NCBI GenBank assembly: GCA_013400115.1
Contig: VXBP01008642.1
Span: 38,191 to 102,190, forward strand
DNA length: 64,000 nucleotides
DNA from: Rhinopomastus cyanomelas
Taxonomy: Eukaryota; Chordata; Aves; Bucerotiformes; Rhinopomastidae
Direction: 5' to 3'
Below the pieces are notes generated by a model, which searched no databases, was not told where the DNA came from, and saw nothing but the letters and a program-made list of their open reading frames with translations. Of the stretch, positions 14,001 through 26,000 are shown one piece after another. The position numbers were made by a program, and so were the translations under genes. Position 1 is the first letter of the stretch, and each line of letters starts with the position of its first letter.

Positions 14001-17000
14001 CTCTGCTGATATTTGGGTAACAAAAGATATTTGCTGCAACTATTCAGATTGCCCAAACAAGTGGGCACCATATGCCTGTCCAATAACAGGGATCCTAAAT
14101 GGCTTGTGCCTCACTGAGAAAGTTCAGAGGTGGGGAATGGTTTACTCACACTCCTGGCATGAAGCCAGGAGGTATGCATACCTTTTAACAAAAAAACCCA
14201 AGATTGTGAATACCTAGTCACCAACAAGGAGGGTCTGGTTGAAGCAGTGATGGTTGAGGGAAGCCTAGTTGCGGTGACCACGAGATGGCTGAGTTCAGGA
14301 TCTCATGTGGCAGGAACATGACACTTAGCAGAATCACATCTCTGGACTTCAGGGGGGCCAACTTTGGCCTTTTCAAGCAATTGCTAGGGGAAATCCTGTG
14401 GGACACGGTAAAGGGGCCCAACATAGCTGGTTAACATTTAAAGACTACTTCTCTGAAGCACAAGAAAAGAGCATTCCAACAGGAAAGAAGTCATGGAAGG
14501 GAGCCAGAAGACCTGCGTGGTTAAACAGGTTCCTGCTGGGCAAACTGAAGAGGAAGAAGAAAGTCTGTAGGTCATGAAAGGAAGGGATGGCCACTTGGGA
14601 TAGGCTATAGTCAGAGGATGTAGGGACACAACTAGAAAAGCCAAGGCCTCCTTGGAATTAAACCTTGCAAGAGAGGTCAAGGGCAACAGAAAGGGCTTCT
14701 TCATCTACATTGCAGGTAAAACTAAAACTAAAGGCAATGTAGGCTCCCTGCTGAATGAGGTGGGTGCCCTGAAGGCAGATGATACAGAGAAAGCAGAGAT
14801 ACTGAACATCCTCTTTGGCTCTGTCTGTTCTTCTGGGGGCTGTCCTGATACCAAGCCACAAACTGCTGAGGCCCCAGAGAAAGTTGGGACAAGCAAGAAG
14901 TTTGCCCTGATTGATGAGGACTGGGTTAGAGATCAGTTGAGCAAACTGGCTGTACATAAATCCATGGACCCTGATGGGATGCACCCACAAGTGCTAAGAG
15001 AGATGGCAGAAGTCATTGCTAGGCCACTCTCCATCATCTTTGCTAAGTCATGAGGATCAGGAGAGATGCCAGAGGACTGGAGGATAGCAAATGTCACTCC
15101 AATCTTCAAAAAGGGTAAGAATGAGGACCCAGGGAAGTGTAGACCTGACAGCCTCATCTCCATCCCAGGAAGGGTGATGGAACAATTTATCGTTGATGCT
15201 GTCTCTAGGCACAGCAAAGACAAGAGGGTCATTAGGGACAGTCAGGATGGCTTCACCAAAGAGAAGTCATGCTTGACCAACTTGATAGCCTTTTATGAGG
15301 GCATAACCAGGATGATGGCAGAGCGGTGGATGTGGTCTTCTTGTCTTCAGTAAAGCATTTGACATGGTCTTCCACAGCATCCTTGCCGCCAAACTGAGGC
15401 AGTGTGGACTGGATGATCAGGTAATGAGGTGGATTGTGAACTGGCTGTAAGATAGAAGTCAGAGGGTAGTGGTGAATGAGACAGTGTCTAGCTGGAGGCC
15501 TGTATCTAGTAGAGTCCCCCCAGGGGTTGTTACTGGGATCAGTCCTATTCAATCTATTCATTAATGACTTGGATGATGGATTAGAGTGCACTGTCAGCAA
15601 GTTTGCTGATAACACAAAGCTGGGAGGGGTGGCCAACACCCCATCAGGCTGTGCTGCCATCCAGCGAGACCTGGACAGGGAGGAATTTGATGAAATTTAA
15701 CAAGGGCAAATATAGAGTGTTGCATCTGGGCCAGAACAACCCCAGGTACCCGTATAGGTTGGGGACTGACCTGTTGGAGAGCAGTGTAAGAGAAAGGGAC
15801 CCCTGCACCTGGTTGGCTCAGTTGGTAAAGCATGGGACTCTTAATTCCTGGGGTCATGGGTTCAAGCCCCATGCAGGACATCTTGTAACAGTACTGTAGG
15901 CTTACCCTGCTCCAGCGGGGGGGGGGGGTTGGACTTAGATGATCTTTGGAAGTCCCTTCCAACCTCTGACATTCTGTGATTCTGTGATCCTGTTGGACAG
16001 GAGGATGACAATGAGCCAGCAGTGTGCTCCTGTGGCTCAGAGGGCCAACGGCATCCTGGGGTGGATCAGGAGGGTGGTTAGTAGTTCAGAGAGGTTCTCC
16101 CCTTCTACTCTGGCCTAGTGAGACCACACCTGGAGTATTGTGTCCAGTTCTGGGCCCCTCAGTTCAAGAAGGATACAGAACTGCTGGAGAGAGTCCAGCG
16201 TAGAGCAACAAAGATGATGAAGGAAGTAGAATACCTCTCTTATGAGGAAAGGCTGAGGGAGCTGGCTCTCTTTAGCTTGGAGAAAAGGAGACTGAGGGGT
16301 GACTCACTGATATTTATAAATATGTGAAGGGCTGGTATCAGGAGGATGGAGCCAGGCTCTTCTCAGTGTCATCCAATGATAGGACAAGGGGCAATGGGTG
16401 TAAGCTGGAACATAGGAAGTTTTACTTAAATATGAGAAAGAACTTCACAGTGAAGGTGGCGGAACAGACTGCCCGGGGAGGCTGTGGAGTCTCCTCTGGA
16501 GACATTTAAAACCCTGCATATGTTCCTGTGTGACTTGGTCTAGGTGATCCTGCTGTGGTGGGGGGATTGGACTAGATGATCTTTCGAGGTCCCTTCCAAT
16601 CCCTAGTGTTGTGTGATTCTGTGATTCTCAAAAGATGTGGTTCGTCCAACAGACAGCTTGAAATGGAGAGGAAAGGGAGAATGGGAAGTCATCTAAAATG
16701 TGTACAAGTAGCAAACCTTCAGACTCCAAAAATGAATGCTTCTTTGTCGTAGAAAAGGTCAGTAAGTACATAATAGTAATACTAATGAATAAGTTATTGA
16801 GAATGAGTAATAACACTTAGGGAGGTGGAAGGATTGTGGTTCTGCAAATGACTGAATTCAAAGGATTGCTAGTCCTTTGCAGAACGCTTCTACACATGGA
16901 CTCCAGGGCTTTGCTGGAGGACTTTATTTGCTCATGGTTTTAAGTGTGAGCAGAAAACCTGCTATTAGTTTTGATTAGGCTGCTTTATCCCCTCCCTTCT

Positions 17001-20000
17001 GCTTCTATGTGTCTGTGCTTACCTCTTTCTCTCTCTGTTTGAATCGTACTGTCCTTGCCACTTGACGCTGAGGTTCAAAATTAAGCAGCAATTTGGGAAC
17101 CTCTGAAACACCCCCCCACCCCTGTTCATTCCCACCTGGGTCCCTGCTTTATGGACTCTCTGAGAACAGAATTTGTCGTATTATTAACTGTAAGCTAGTA
17201 GCATTGGGAAAAACTTTCTCTTCAGATTATATTTAGTAATATCTTGTGCAGTTTCAGAACAACTCGCACATTCATTACTGTTGTAACAGTCCTTGAGACA
17301 GATAAACAAATATGCACTGAATAATTTTGACTCCGTTTTGAGCACCGCCAGAAATTTGATAAACTAGTGGCTTTTTCCAGTTACTGGATATATTTTAAGG
17401 GTTTACTTGTTTTCATTGGTTTTACTGTGGTTTGTGGGGTTCTGTGAGAAAAATGTGGTAGTGAGAATGAATCCTCTGAACCCTTCTAAGTGAAGATTCC
17501 TCCCCTTCCCCCCGTCTCTATTATTAGTGAATCTAGTGAAGTCCTTGACGTGAGCTTTGCTTTCCTATCTAATATAGACACAGCTCAGTAGTGCATAGGG
17601 AAAAGCATGCAGTTGTATTAGGGAAATATTGTAATATGGAAATGCTGTAATTATGTAAATGGGATCGTAAAAGTTGGGGAGTTCAAGTGCAAAGCCTCAG
17701 TTTTGGCATATCCTGATAGCTAAGTGCTTGACTAATTGTGCACTGCAGCTTCTTTTAAATGTCAGTCTTGCTATTCCTGAAAGGAAATCAAAACAGCTCT
17801 TTTCCTAGTTGAGATATAACTAGGCTACGTATCACTTGAAGCTCCTCTCTAAGCTTTGAGGTTCATCAGAGAGAAATGCTTTCTTGATTCCCAAATTCTT
17901 TCAAGGCAAAAGATGAAAGAGGGTTTTGGCTCGTGCATCTCCTGCTGCAAAGTAACGAATGAGAGTTATTTTGCAAATTCGTCTTCCTTTCCTTTTTTGC
18001 TTTGTAGAGGAGAGACTCACTGGACTGTGTTTGCAGTAGCCTGACTTTGCTGCAACCTTGCCAAACTCGGCAACAAATTAGTGCAACATGCTCTTACGAC
18101 CACAGAGTGTAAATTCAAGCAAGACAGTGACTCCAAAGTCAAGATTCCTTGAAGCACTGCCATACTCAAGAAATCAGAGCACTAGACCAAAACCTGTCTT
18201 AGTTAGCTGAACTATTTCAGTAAAAGCTAATAACTGCTAATAACACACGTGGGAGATGTAAGCTGACTTTTTAATGATTCTCCTAGCCTTGTTGGAATGA
18301 AGTTTTAAAATTGTTTCTCTTTTTCAAGAGCAAAAACATTTAGAAGATAGTTGAGTGGAAAAATAGAAATTATTGCACAGCCCTGACCATGCAATGACTT
18401 TGCCTGCCATCTGTTGAGAACCTAACACTTCCTGAGCTTCTGTTTGCTAAAGGCAGATCGCTTTTTGTGGCCAAGTAAGAGCAGGATTGATAAGAAGATG
18501 CAAACGCCGAGAACAACTGGCTAAACGGCTCTAGTTCCACACTGTATGGGCAAGCATGGGCATTGGGCTGCTGTCAAGCACAGTTGCTGCTAGTTGGTGA
18601 TAGCAGCAGTGAAGGGCTGACAGGAAGGTTGCACAGAGACCGTTCTGACTTTTCTGGAGTGCTTTTTTTTTCCCTAGTGAACTAGGAGCTGCTGATGAAA
18701 AAGTTTATTTTTGACACTGTAACTGAAGCCTAATGTTTCCAGCAGCCTGAACAAAGGCATCCAACTAAATTAAGATGTGAGGGTGTTGGATGACTTTACC
18801 CAGCTTGCCCTGGACCGGTTCTCAGCATGATACGAGTGTCTGGCACAGCTCTGCACTGGGGACAGGACTAGTTGATAGCTCTCTGCACCGTGGCTGCTGC
18901 TGCTAGCCTTGCATGTCTAGTTGCTCTGTTTCTGGTGTTTTAAGGGTGAGTGGTATCCCATCGCTCAGGAAAATTACAGAATTGCAGTGGACTGTGACTT
19001 CACTTAGTAGGCTTGAAGTTCAAGTGGAGTGGTGAAGAGACTAAATCAAATTATAAGCTCATTTTTTGAGGTAACTTTTTAAGCTCTTTCATTCACAAAC
19101 ATTTTGGACTGCAGACAATTACAATCTTCAATTTTATGGTTTATCTCAAGTTTAAATTTTAAAGCAGCGTGGTGCTAAGGAACTCTCACCATGGTTTAGA
19201 AACCAGAGTTTGAGGGACTCTTGTGTGGATAATTATGTCCTTCCTGGGTAAAAAACCACTATGACCATGGTATTTCGATCTGAAGATGTGAAATGTTTGT
19301 GCAGCAATGGGAGCAGCAATAGAGCATTGGAGCAAAACACATTACAAAGCAAGGGTGGCTTATGAACTGGCAGAGACCAGTGCTTGCATCCGAAGTGGTA
19401 AGACTGAAGAGAGACATCCTAACTGTTGACAGAGATGGCATGGACATCCAGAGAGTTCATCAAAGTCACTGTTGTGAGTAGGCTGTTCTAAGTGCCAGCA
19501 CTGGCCATGCTAAGGTGATACAGACAGCTGTACCTGAAAGCACTAGAGGCAAAACTCCTGTGACTTTGAGTTATGCCTTCCTGCATGTCAAGAGTACTTT
19601 TAAGTTTAAATAAGGCCAAATGGTAAGAATGGGCATTGAAAGCCGAGGGGAGGAATTAATTTTTCTTCCTTGTATTTCTTCAGGGTGCAGTCTTTGGATT
19701 GCAGCCTTATAAAGTTTGTCCTCTAAAAATCAAAGCTTGGTTTAGGGTGTGTTCTTGTGACTTTCAAAGGAAGGGCGTAAGAATTACCAGATTCACAGTA
19801 AAGCAGAAAAGATCGAAACACTGTCCTACTTGTTACCAGCAAACAAGGCACATGGTTTAGCACACATCTACTGCCGTGTAAGATTTAGGCTTACAGCCTT
19901 TTGTTTATGAAACGGACTTGCTGTTGTAGTTTTGTAATAGTTTAATCAACCGTAGAAATTAATATTCTTGCAAGTGCCTTTTATTTTATTCAGAGCATAG

Positions 20001-23000
20001 CCTTCCTGTGAGAGGCAAATTGTGAATGTCCAAGCTCCCAGCAGCGTGCAAGTTAGTAACATGGATGATTGCTGCTATGGCTTCCCAAGGATCAGTAACA
20101 AAACACCACTGGCGCGAGATGTCTGTTGGAGAGAGATGGATTAAACACTGTGGGCTCTGTCGAAGCGTTGGCAACCCATTTTGTATGCCTGACTTTAAAC
20201 ATGAGAAGGAATGTGTGGATGACACAAACATAAACTTATTAGACCTTAGACTGTTTCTACTCACAATTTTCAGCATTTCCCAAGCTGGTTTTCAAAAAGC
20301 CCAAGTAATTGCTTCTTGAAGAGTGAAATATTATTTGCATTCTCTTTTTTCAACCTTAGAAATTATAATGTAAATTACCATGCATGCATGTAGCTATTGC
20401 CTAGAAAAAGGCAGTGTCTGAAAGATCTTCTAACAAAGCCTTTTTAGGGGGTAGATTTTTAAAAATGGAATACACATATGATGTGTCTGCCTTTTAAAGC
20501 ATTTCCACACCAGAGAGAAAACCTTTGCTCTCCAGCTCATTTAAATATAGAGGCACTGCACACTAGTACTGCTCAAAACCAACGGGACGCTATTGCAGAG
20601 AAGAGTTTACACAGGGACAAAATGTGTCCATGCTGTGAAAGATCTGAGGTTAGGGACTCAACAGCACCACAGTCAGAGGAGTACGCTGCGTGTTTCTCTG
20701 GACAAGTAATTGGAGAGAATAATCAGAGAATCAAGTACGCTCTTTGTTTTTAATTTTGATGAAAAGACTAAACAGGTTCTTAATTCCAAGGTGCTAAATT
20801 TTGTTACCTGAAGTCAATACAGCTTCGAAAGTCAAGTTTTTGAAGCATCTAGAAACAAGGAGAAGGTAGTACAGAATCTGTACTAACCCCACGCACGTTT
20901 GTGTTCACACTGTACTGTAGAACTGTAGAAGAAGATGAGACAACTCCTTTTAATGCCATGCACACATACACTCCTACACTATTGGATCTTATTATTTTGT
21001 ATTATAAAACATCTTTACCTTTTACAAACAGGTTAAAGAAAGTAGAGTCAGGCCTTTTCCTTCCAATTATGGCAAATGCCAGATAAATATCTTGGCAGTT
21101 AAAAGTGGTCTTGAGCAAAGCTGTTGCTGCTGGAGTCTGTGACCTGCTCACCACCCTGCTGCCCACTGGGGATGGATGAGCAGGGACCCCTCTGTGTTAT
21201 CAGGAGCCTCTTTTTGCATCTTGCTACTGCCTTGTCAGATGTTTGCCGTGCTCTTGGAGGTTTAACCATTCCAGTAATTGGAGCTAATTCAAGTTTTCTG
21301 ATGAATTTATTCTTAAGGTGGCTCTTAGTTGTAGATTCATTTATGCTGAACCACTGATGGCAGGCTGTGACGTGGGTAAATCATGTAAATGGAAATCTAT
21401 TGAAGTGGAAGGGATATTTTTCTGTTAAGCATTTGTCAGTGAGGGAAAATTGGAAGAAAGTCCTCAGTAAATATTGTCCTCACGGTATGTGCCTTGTGGT
21501 AGAACTGACCCCCAGTCTAAGAGGTTAATTCTTAGTTCAGGCATTTGGGTACAGGTTCATCTTAATTATCCCCTTTAACAAAAAATATATTTTCAGAGTT
21601 GTATAAATTGCTTTTATCTTGTAACCCATGTGGTGTTACTTGCTGGTAAACCCACCCTTCTGTCAGGGATAAAGGATGTGGAGATGTCATGGATTGTTTC
21701 CCCAGGATGGTCTGGTGATTACAACTCCACGTCAGCGAGTGGAGTCTGAGTTCTCTGAAGGCAGCACTGGTGCAAGGTGGTTTCTGTTGCAAGTAAACGT
21801 TTCCTGAAACACTTTTATGCATTCTATTTGAGCATCTCTTGAAGATCGCCTGGTCTGGCTTGTCAGTCATTACAGCTGTCAAGGTACAAAGCAGATGAAA
21901 GATGGAAGCTTCCAGGGCACTTTGAAGTCTGTGACATTTATATGCGTTGCTTCTGTGGAGCTATTGAGATCCAGTTTGAAAACCTTTTCTTTTGTCTCAG
22001 ATGTGAATTTCAGGTTTCGTTGTTCATCAGCACTGTGGTCTAAATAAACAGTACAGATCTGAAGTTATCAAGCCCCTAGACAGCTCTCGTAATTTTCACA
22101 TGCTATTCCTCAGTCACGCTCAAAACAAAATACTAATTGTTTTTCAGTTTTTTGCATGCCTTTGGCTCATATAAACCCAGTTCTTTTACAAAAATTAACA
22201 ATTGATCACCAGTTGCTTGTGACATTTTGAAGATCTAGCATTGCAGAGCCTTTCAGTGCATCCAGATCTGAGAAGAGGAAGGGATTTATTTCACAGATGT
22301 CTGTAAGTTGCCTGGATTCAAGCTGTTCATCACCCTGACTTCCTTACCTCCTGTGAGTATCACCCAGGCAGTATTTTTACTTCTTTTTTTAAAATATTTT
22401 TTTATTGACAGCAAAAGACATCATTTCCAGGTGTTTCCTGTTGTCAGGCGAATGGGAAACAGGACTGGTGTGTCTTCATTCTGCTTAACAAACACATATT
22501 TCTCAAGAGACACTCCCTACATTGGAGAATACTGTGTAGTCCCCTATTTTAGCTGCAAAGTTTTGAGTGAGTTCAAATAATAGTTTTTCTACTTGTGCTA
22601 TCGCTCCTAAAATACGTGCAAAGCTTGGCTTGCCTTTGGAAATTGATACCAAAGTCTAATAGCGATGGTGGGATAGGAAACGTTTTCTCCCTTGACACAA
22701 GACGCAATATAAACTCTTGTTTTTTCCGTCCTCTTCCATTCTTTCCCTCCTCCCTTTTTATCCCCTGTTCTGCCTCTCCCTTTTCTCTCTCTGGTTTGGG
22801 GAAATGGAAGAATCCTTTGTTTCCAAGTTGTCCTCTGTAACCAAATGAACTTCCCTCAAACACTGATAGGTACAATAATATCTCCATCAAAAAAAGACTT
22901 TGTGCCTTACAGAACAGGTAATCTTGCACAGGCTTCAAAGTGAGTATAAAGGATCTAGAGTTTCTTCACTAAACAAACATCTGAAAAACCATTTCTGTTT

Positions 23001-26000
23001 TTTAAAATATGATTTTTCTAGAGGAATCTGGGAACTTTCTTTTCTTCAGTGAAAACTGACGGGTGCGTCAATGTCTTTTATCTCTGGTAATTGCAAACAA
23101 GCGTTGCTAGTTCTCACAGTTGGTCTAATAATTTGGTCATCAGAAGTTTAGTAAAGAAACGCTCTCCTCCTGGTAAACGGGTTACAAGACATGTGCTAGT
23201 GACTGTGTTAAATGTTATCAGTAGCATCAAAGAAAATTGAGTGTGCATATGCAGAGCTGAATGCTTTTATCCAAACAGATACTCATAGCTTTATGTGAAG
23301 ACCTGCTCTTTCGCTTTGCTGTGCAGATCAGAATTTTGAAATCATCTCAATTAGAATAAGACAAACTACTTTCTGTATTTGATTACATTTCCTTAACATT
23401 TAAAGCTTTCAGAGTTGTGCAGTGCTATGATACACCCAGTCTTCACAAGTAGGTGATGCAAGTTGAGTTTGTGAAGTGCTCCACAGCAGGACAGCCAATG
23501 GATGTGTATAATTATAGACCATTGCACAAGGAGGGATTCATAAATGGCTGATCTGTAGCTGGGAACGGTCTTGAGGTGTAACCTGAAGACTGCCTTGTGT
23601 GCATGACAGTAATTTCAAAGATTGAGTGAGTAGCTCTTAGTAAGACAAGATGAAAAATGTTTTTGCCCTGCTGGCTGACCTTCTGAAGATCGAGGTTTGT
23701 TTTCCACAGAGAGGTGCTAACAAGAAGGAGAATGGGTTATGCAATTTGTTGGTTTAGTTGGCATGTTTATTCACGTGTGTTTATTTATTCTCAGTAACCT
23801 CCTAATAGCTGAGCAGTGTCAGATGACAGTGCTTTTTGCTGTTGCTGATTTGTGCCAGGGTATCAGACTGGCTTGTTCAGCAAATGGGATGGGCCAGGCT
23901 GGGTTCTTGTGCAGGGAAAAGCAGTCATTTGGGCTATGGTAATTAGACTGTTGGGGCTTCTTACCTGATTCAAAACCAGAGTGTTTGTACATATATCTTT
24001 CATTTCATGCAGTAGGACACAGGGGTTAAGCAACAACCCAGATGTTACTGCGGATCTGGGTCTGACCTTGGTAAGAGTGAAAATTTTTGGTTGCTCAAGC
24101 CAAAGCTCATGAGATTTGCCTGGCACTGATAAAACCTGGGTTCAGGTACAGCCGTAGAAGAGATAGCACTTCTGCCACTCTTGCCATTTGCTAATGATGT
24201 ACCTGTGCACTGAGACTGGGGGGAGAGGAGTAAACTCCTTTGGGAAACACTGAAGAGCAGCTTTCCCAAGCAGCAGAGGCTGGGGACAGGAATCAGAGCT
24301 ATCTCTCCCTCTTGTCTGTGCCAAATGTATGGTGCAAGTTCAAAGTTGCTTATAAACTTGCACTTTTGGGTTCCTATCTTTAACCGCTACCGATAAATGA
24401 GATGTGCTGCTTCTTCCAGGTAAGTTAAGATTCTTAAGGAACTGGGATTTAAGTATTTTCATATTTTTAGAAATTTGGAGACGGTTTTTATTTCTATAGA
24501 AGCTGCTGCAATATGGGGTAGAAGCAATCATGTGGTTTCGTGCTCATCAGCAGCTTACAAGACCCAGTGGTCTTTACCTGTTTTCCTGATGGATTGTCTG
24601 CAGTTTCAGATTTGCTGTAAGGATGATTATCTCTTTAGTACCAATATGTCATCTTCTTGTTCATGGTTTGTTTTTTCAAAAGGGTTCTCACATTTAGATG
24701 GTATTGGGTTTTATCAGCTGAGTATTTGAGCAATAATTTGCTCTTACCCAATTTCTGAAATATTCCTGCAGCTCAGATGGATTAAATTAAATGTCAATCT
24801 AAAAAATAATGCATGACACGCTTACGTGAACCCAAGCACCGCGAAACAATCATCTATTGTTTCAGATTAAATGTAAATTTGGAAAAACAATGCAATATGA
24901 ATATGCTGGCTATACAGAATGTTATTGACAACTATATTTCTGACAGGTTTCTGTTTGGGTTTTATTTAAAAGCAGTGGTTTTAAACACTTGGGGATTGTA
25001 CAGTTCTGCTGATATGTGGCCAAGGCAGCTCTTCTGGAAAGTGCACTCAGCCTTAGAAGTAGTAGCAAGTGGAGCAGAAGCAGGCAGGCAGGAGCAAGTA
25101 AGAAACCACAGTTTTTCCTTGAAATTCACTTCTTCTCATTTTCCCTTGAGACAATACATGTTTTTATAGTAGACTATTATTATCCTGTACTGTGGAGGCA
25201 ACTTCTGTATCCTTTTAATAAATAAATGATGGAATAGCTCTAGATAAGGTATGAATATGCATGCTCAGTAGTTTCTTCCTGGGTTTAGAGCTGATGAATT
25301 GGATAAAGTTTAAGGTTTTTAAGATTTTGTCTTGCTTTAAAAAGAACATCTTACAATGTACATATGGTCCCAATATAGGCACAGTAAGATGTCTCCTTTT
25401 GCCACTGATGTCCTTGACAACCACATTTCAAAAATGAAACGCAAATGGATGATTTAATTTCTCTTTCTCTCTGCCTGTTTAGATTATCAGCGTCTGATGA
25501 CGGTGGCGGAGGGGATCACGACGCTGCTGTTCCCATTCCAGTGGCAGCACGTGTATGTCCCCATCCTTCCTGCGTCTCTCCTGCATTTTCTGGACGCTCC
25601 TGTTCCCTACCTGATGGGACTGCAGTCCAAGGAGGGAACTGACCGCTCCAAGCTGGAGCTGCCTCAGGAGGTCAGTCTCTGCCTTTGGGTTGCTACTCTG
25701 AAATGAATTCCTAATGTTTATGTGAATCTCTGCTATAAAATGCCATGCCTGCTCTTAGGAGTCTTCTGGTGCACCGTACCAGCAGCAGTTGAGGTCGTGG
25801 GGGAAGTCTCCACAGCCCTTCTCAGTTCATTTCTGAATTTAGTGAGCACCACTAATTGCATTGGCTTCTAAATGCTTTTCTTTCTGCTTCTTGCCATGAC
25901 GTTGACAGTTTCTCTGCTTTCCCTACATCACAAGTTTCATCAAGTTTTGTTACTCTTTGTCAGAATTGACAATATTGACAGAACGATAAAGACCACTAGA

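Larger units (their letters stand above)
13182..25482 (+). other. DENND5B: DENND5B intron 3 (12.3 kb)
   Basis: The longest intron lying wholly in the window. Its main content is a 2.4-kb CR1 at 14216-16628 carrying a SINE. From 16629 to the acceptor at 25481-25482 I found no repeat family, RNA gene or exon that I can support. Small open frames here show no domain and no splice-compatible borders. Confidence 0.85.

Noticed and set aside
14652..15353. A protein-coding gene for a reverse transcriptase
   Set aside because: These frames are pieces of the CR1 ORF2 separated by stops and frameshifts in a 5'-truncated copy. Annotated as part of the mobile element only.
15807..15881. A tRNA-Lys gene
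   Set aside because: The A and B boxes and anticodon loop are good, but the acceptor stem is degenerate and the sequence is fused to a CR1 tail inside a CR1, so it is a SINE head rather than a tRNA gene.
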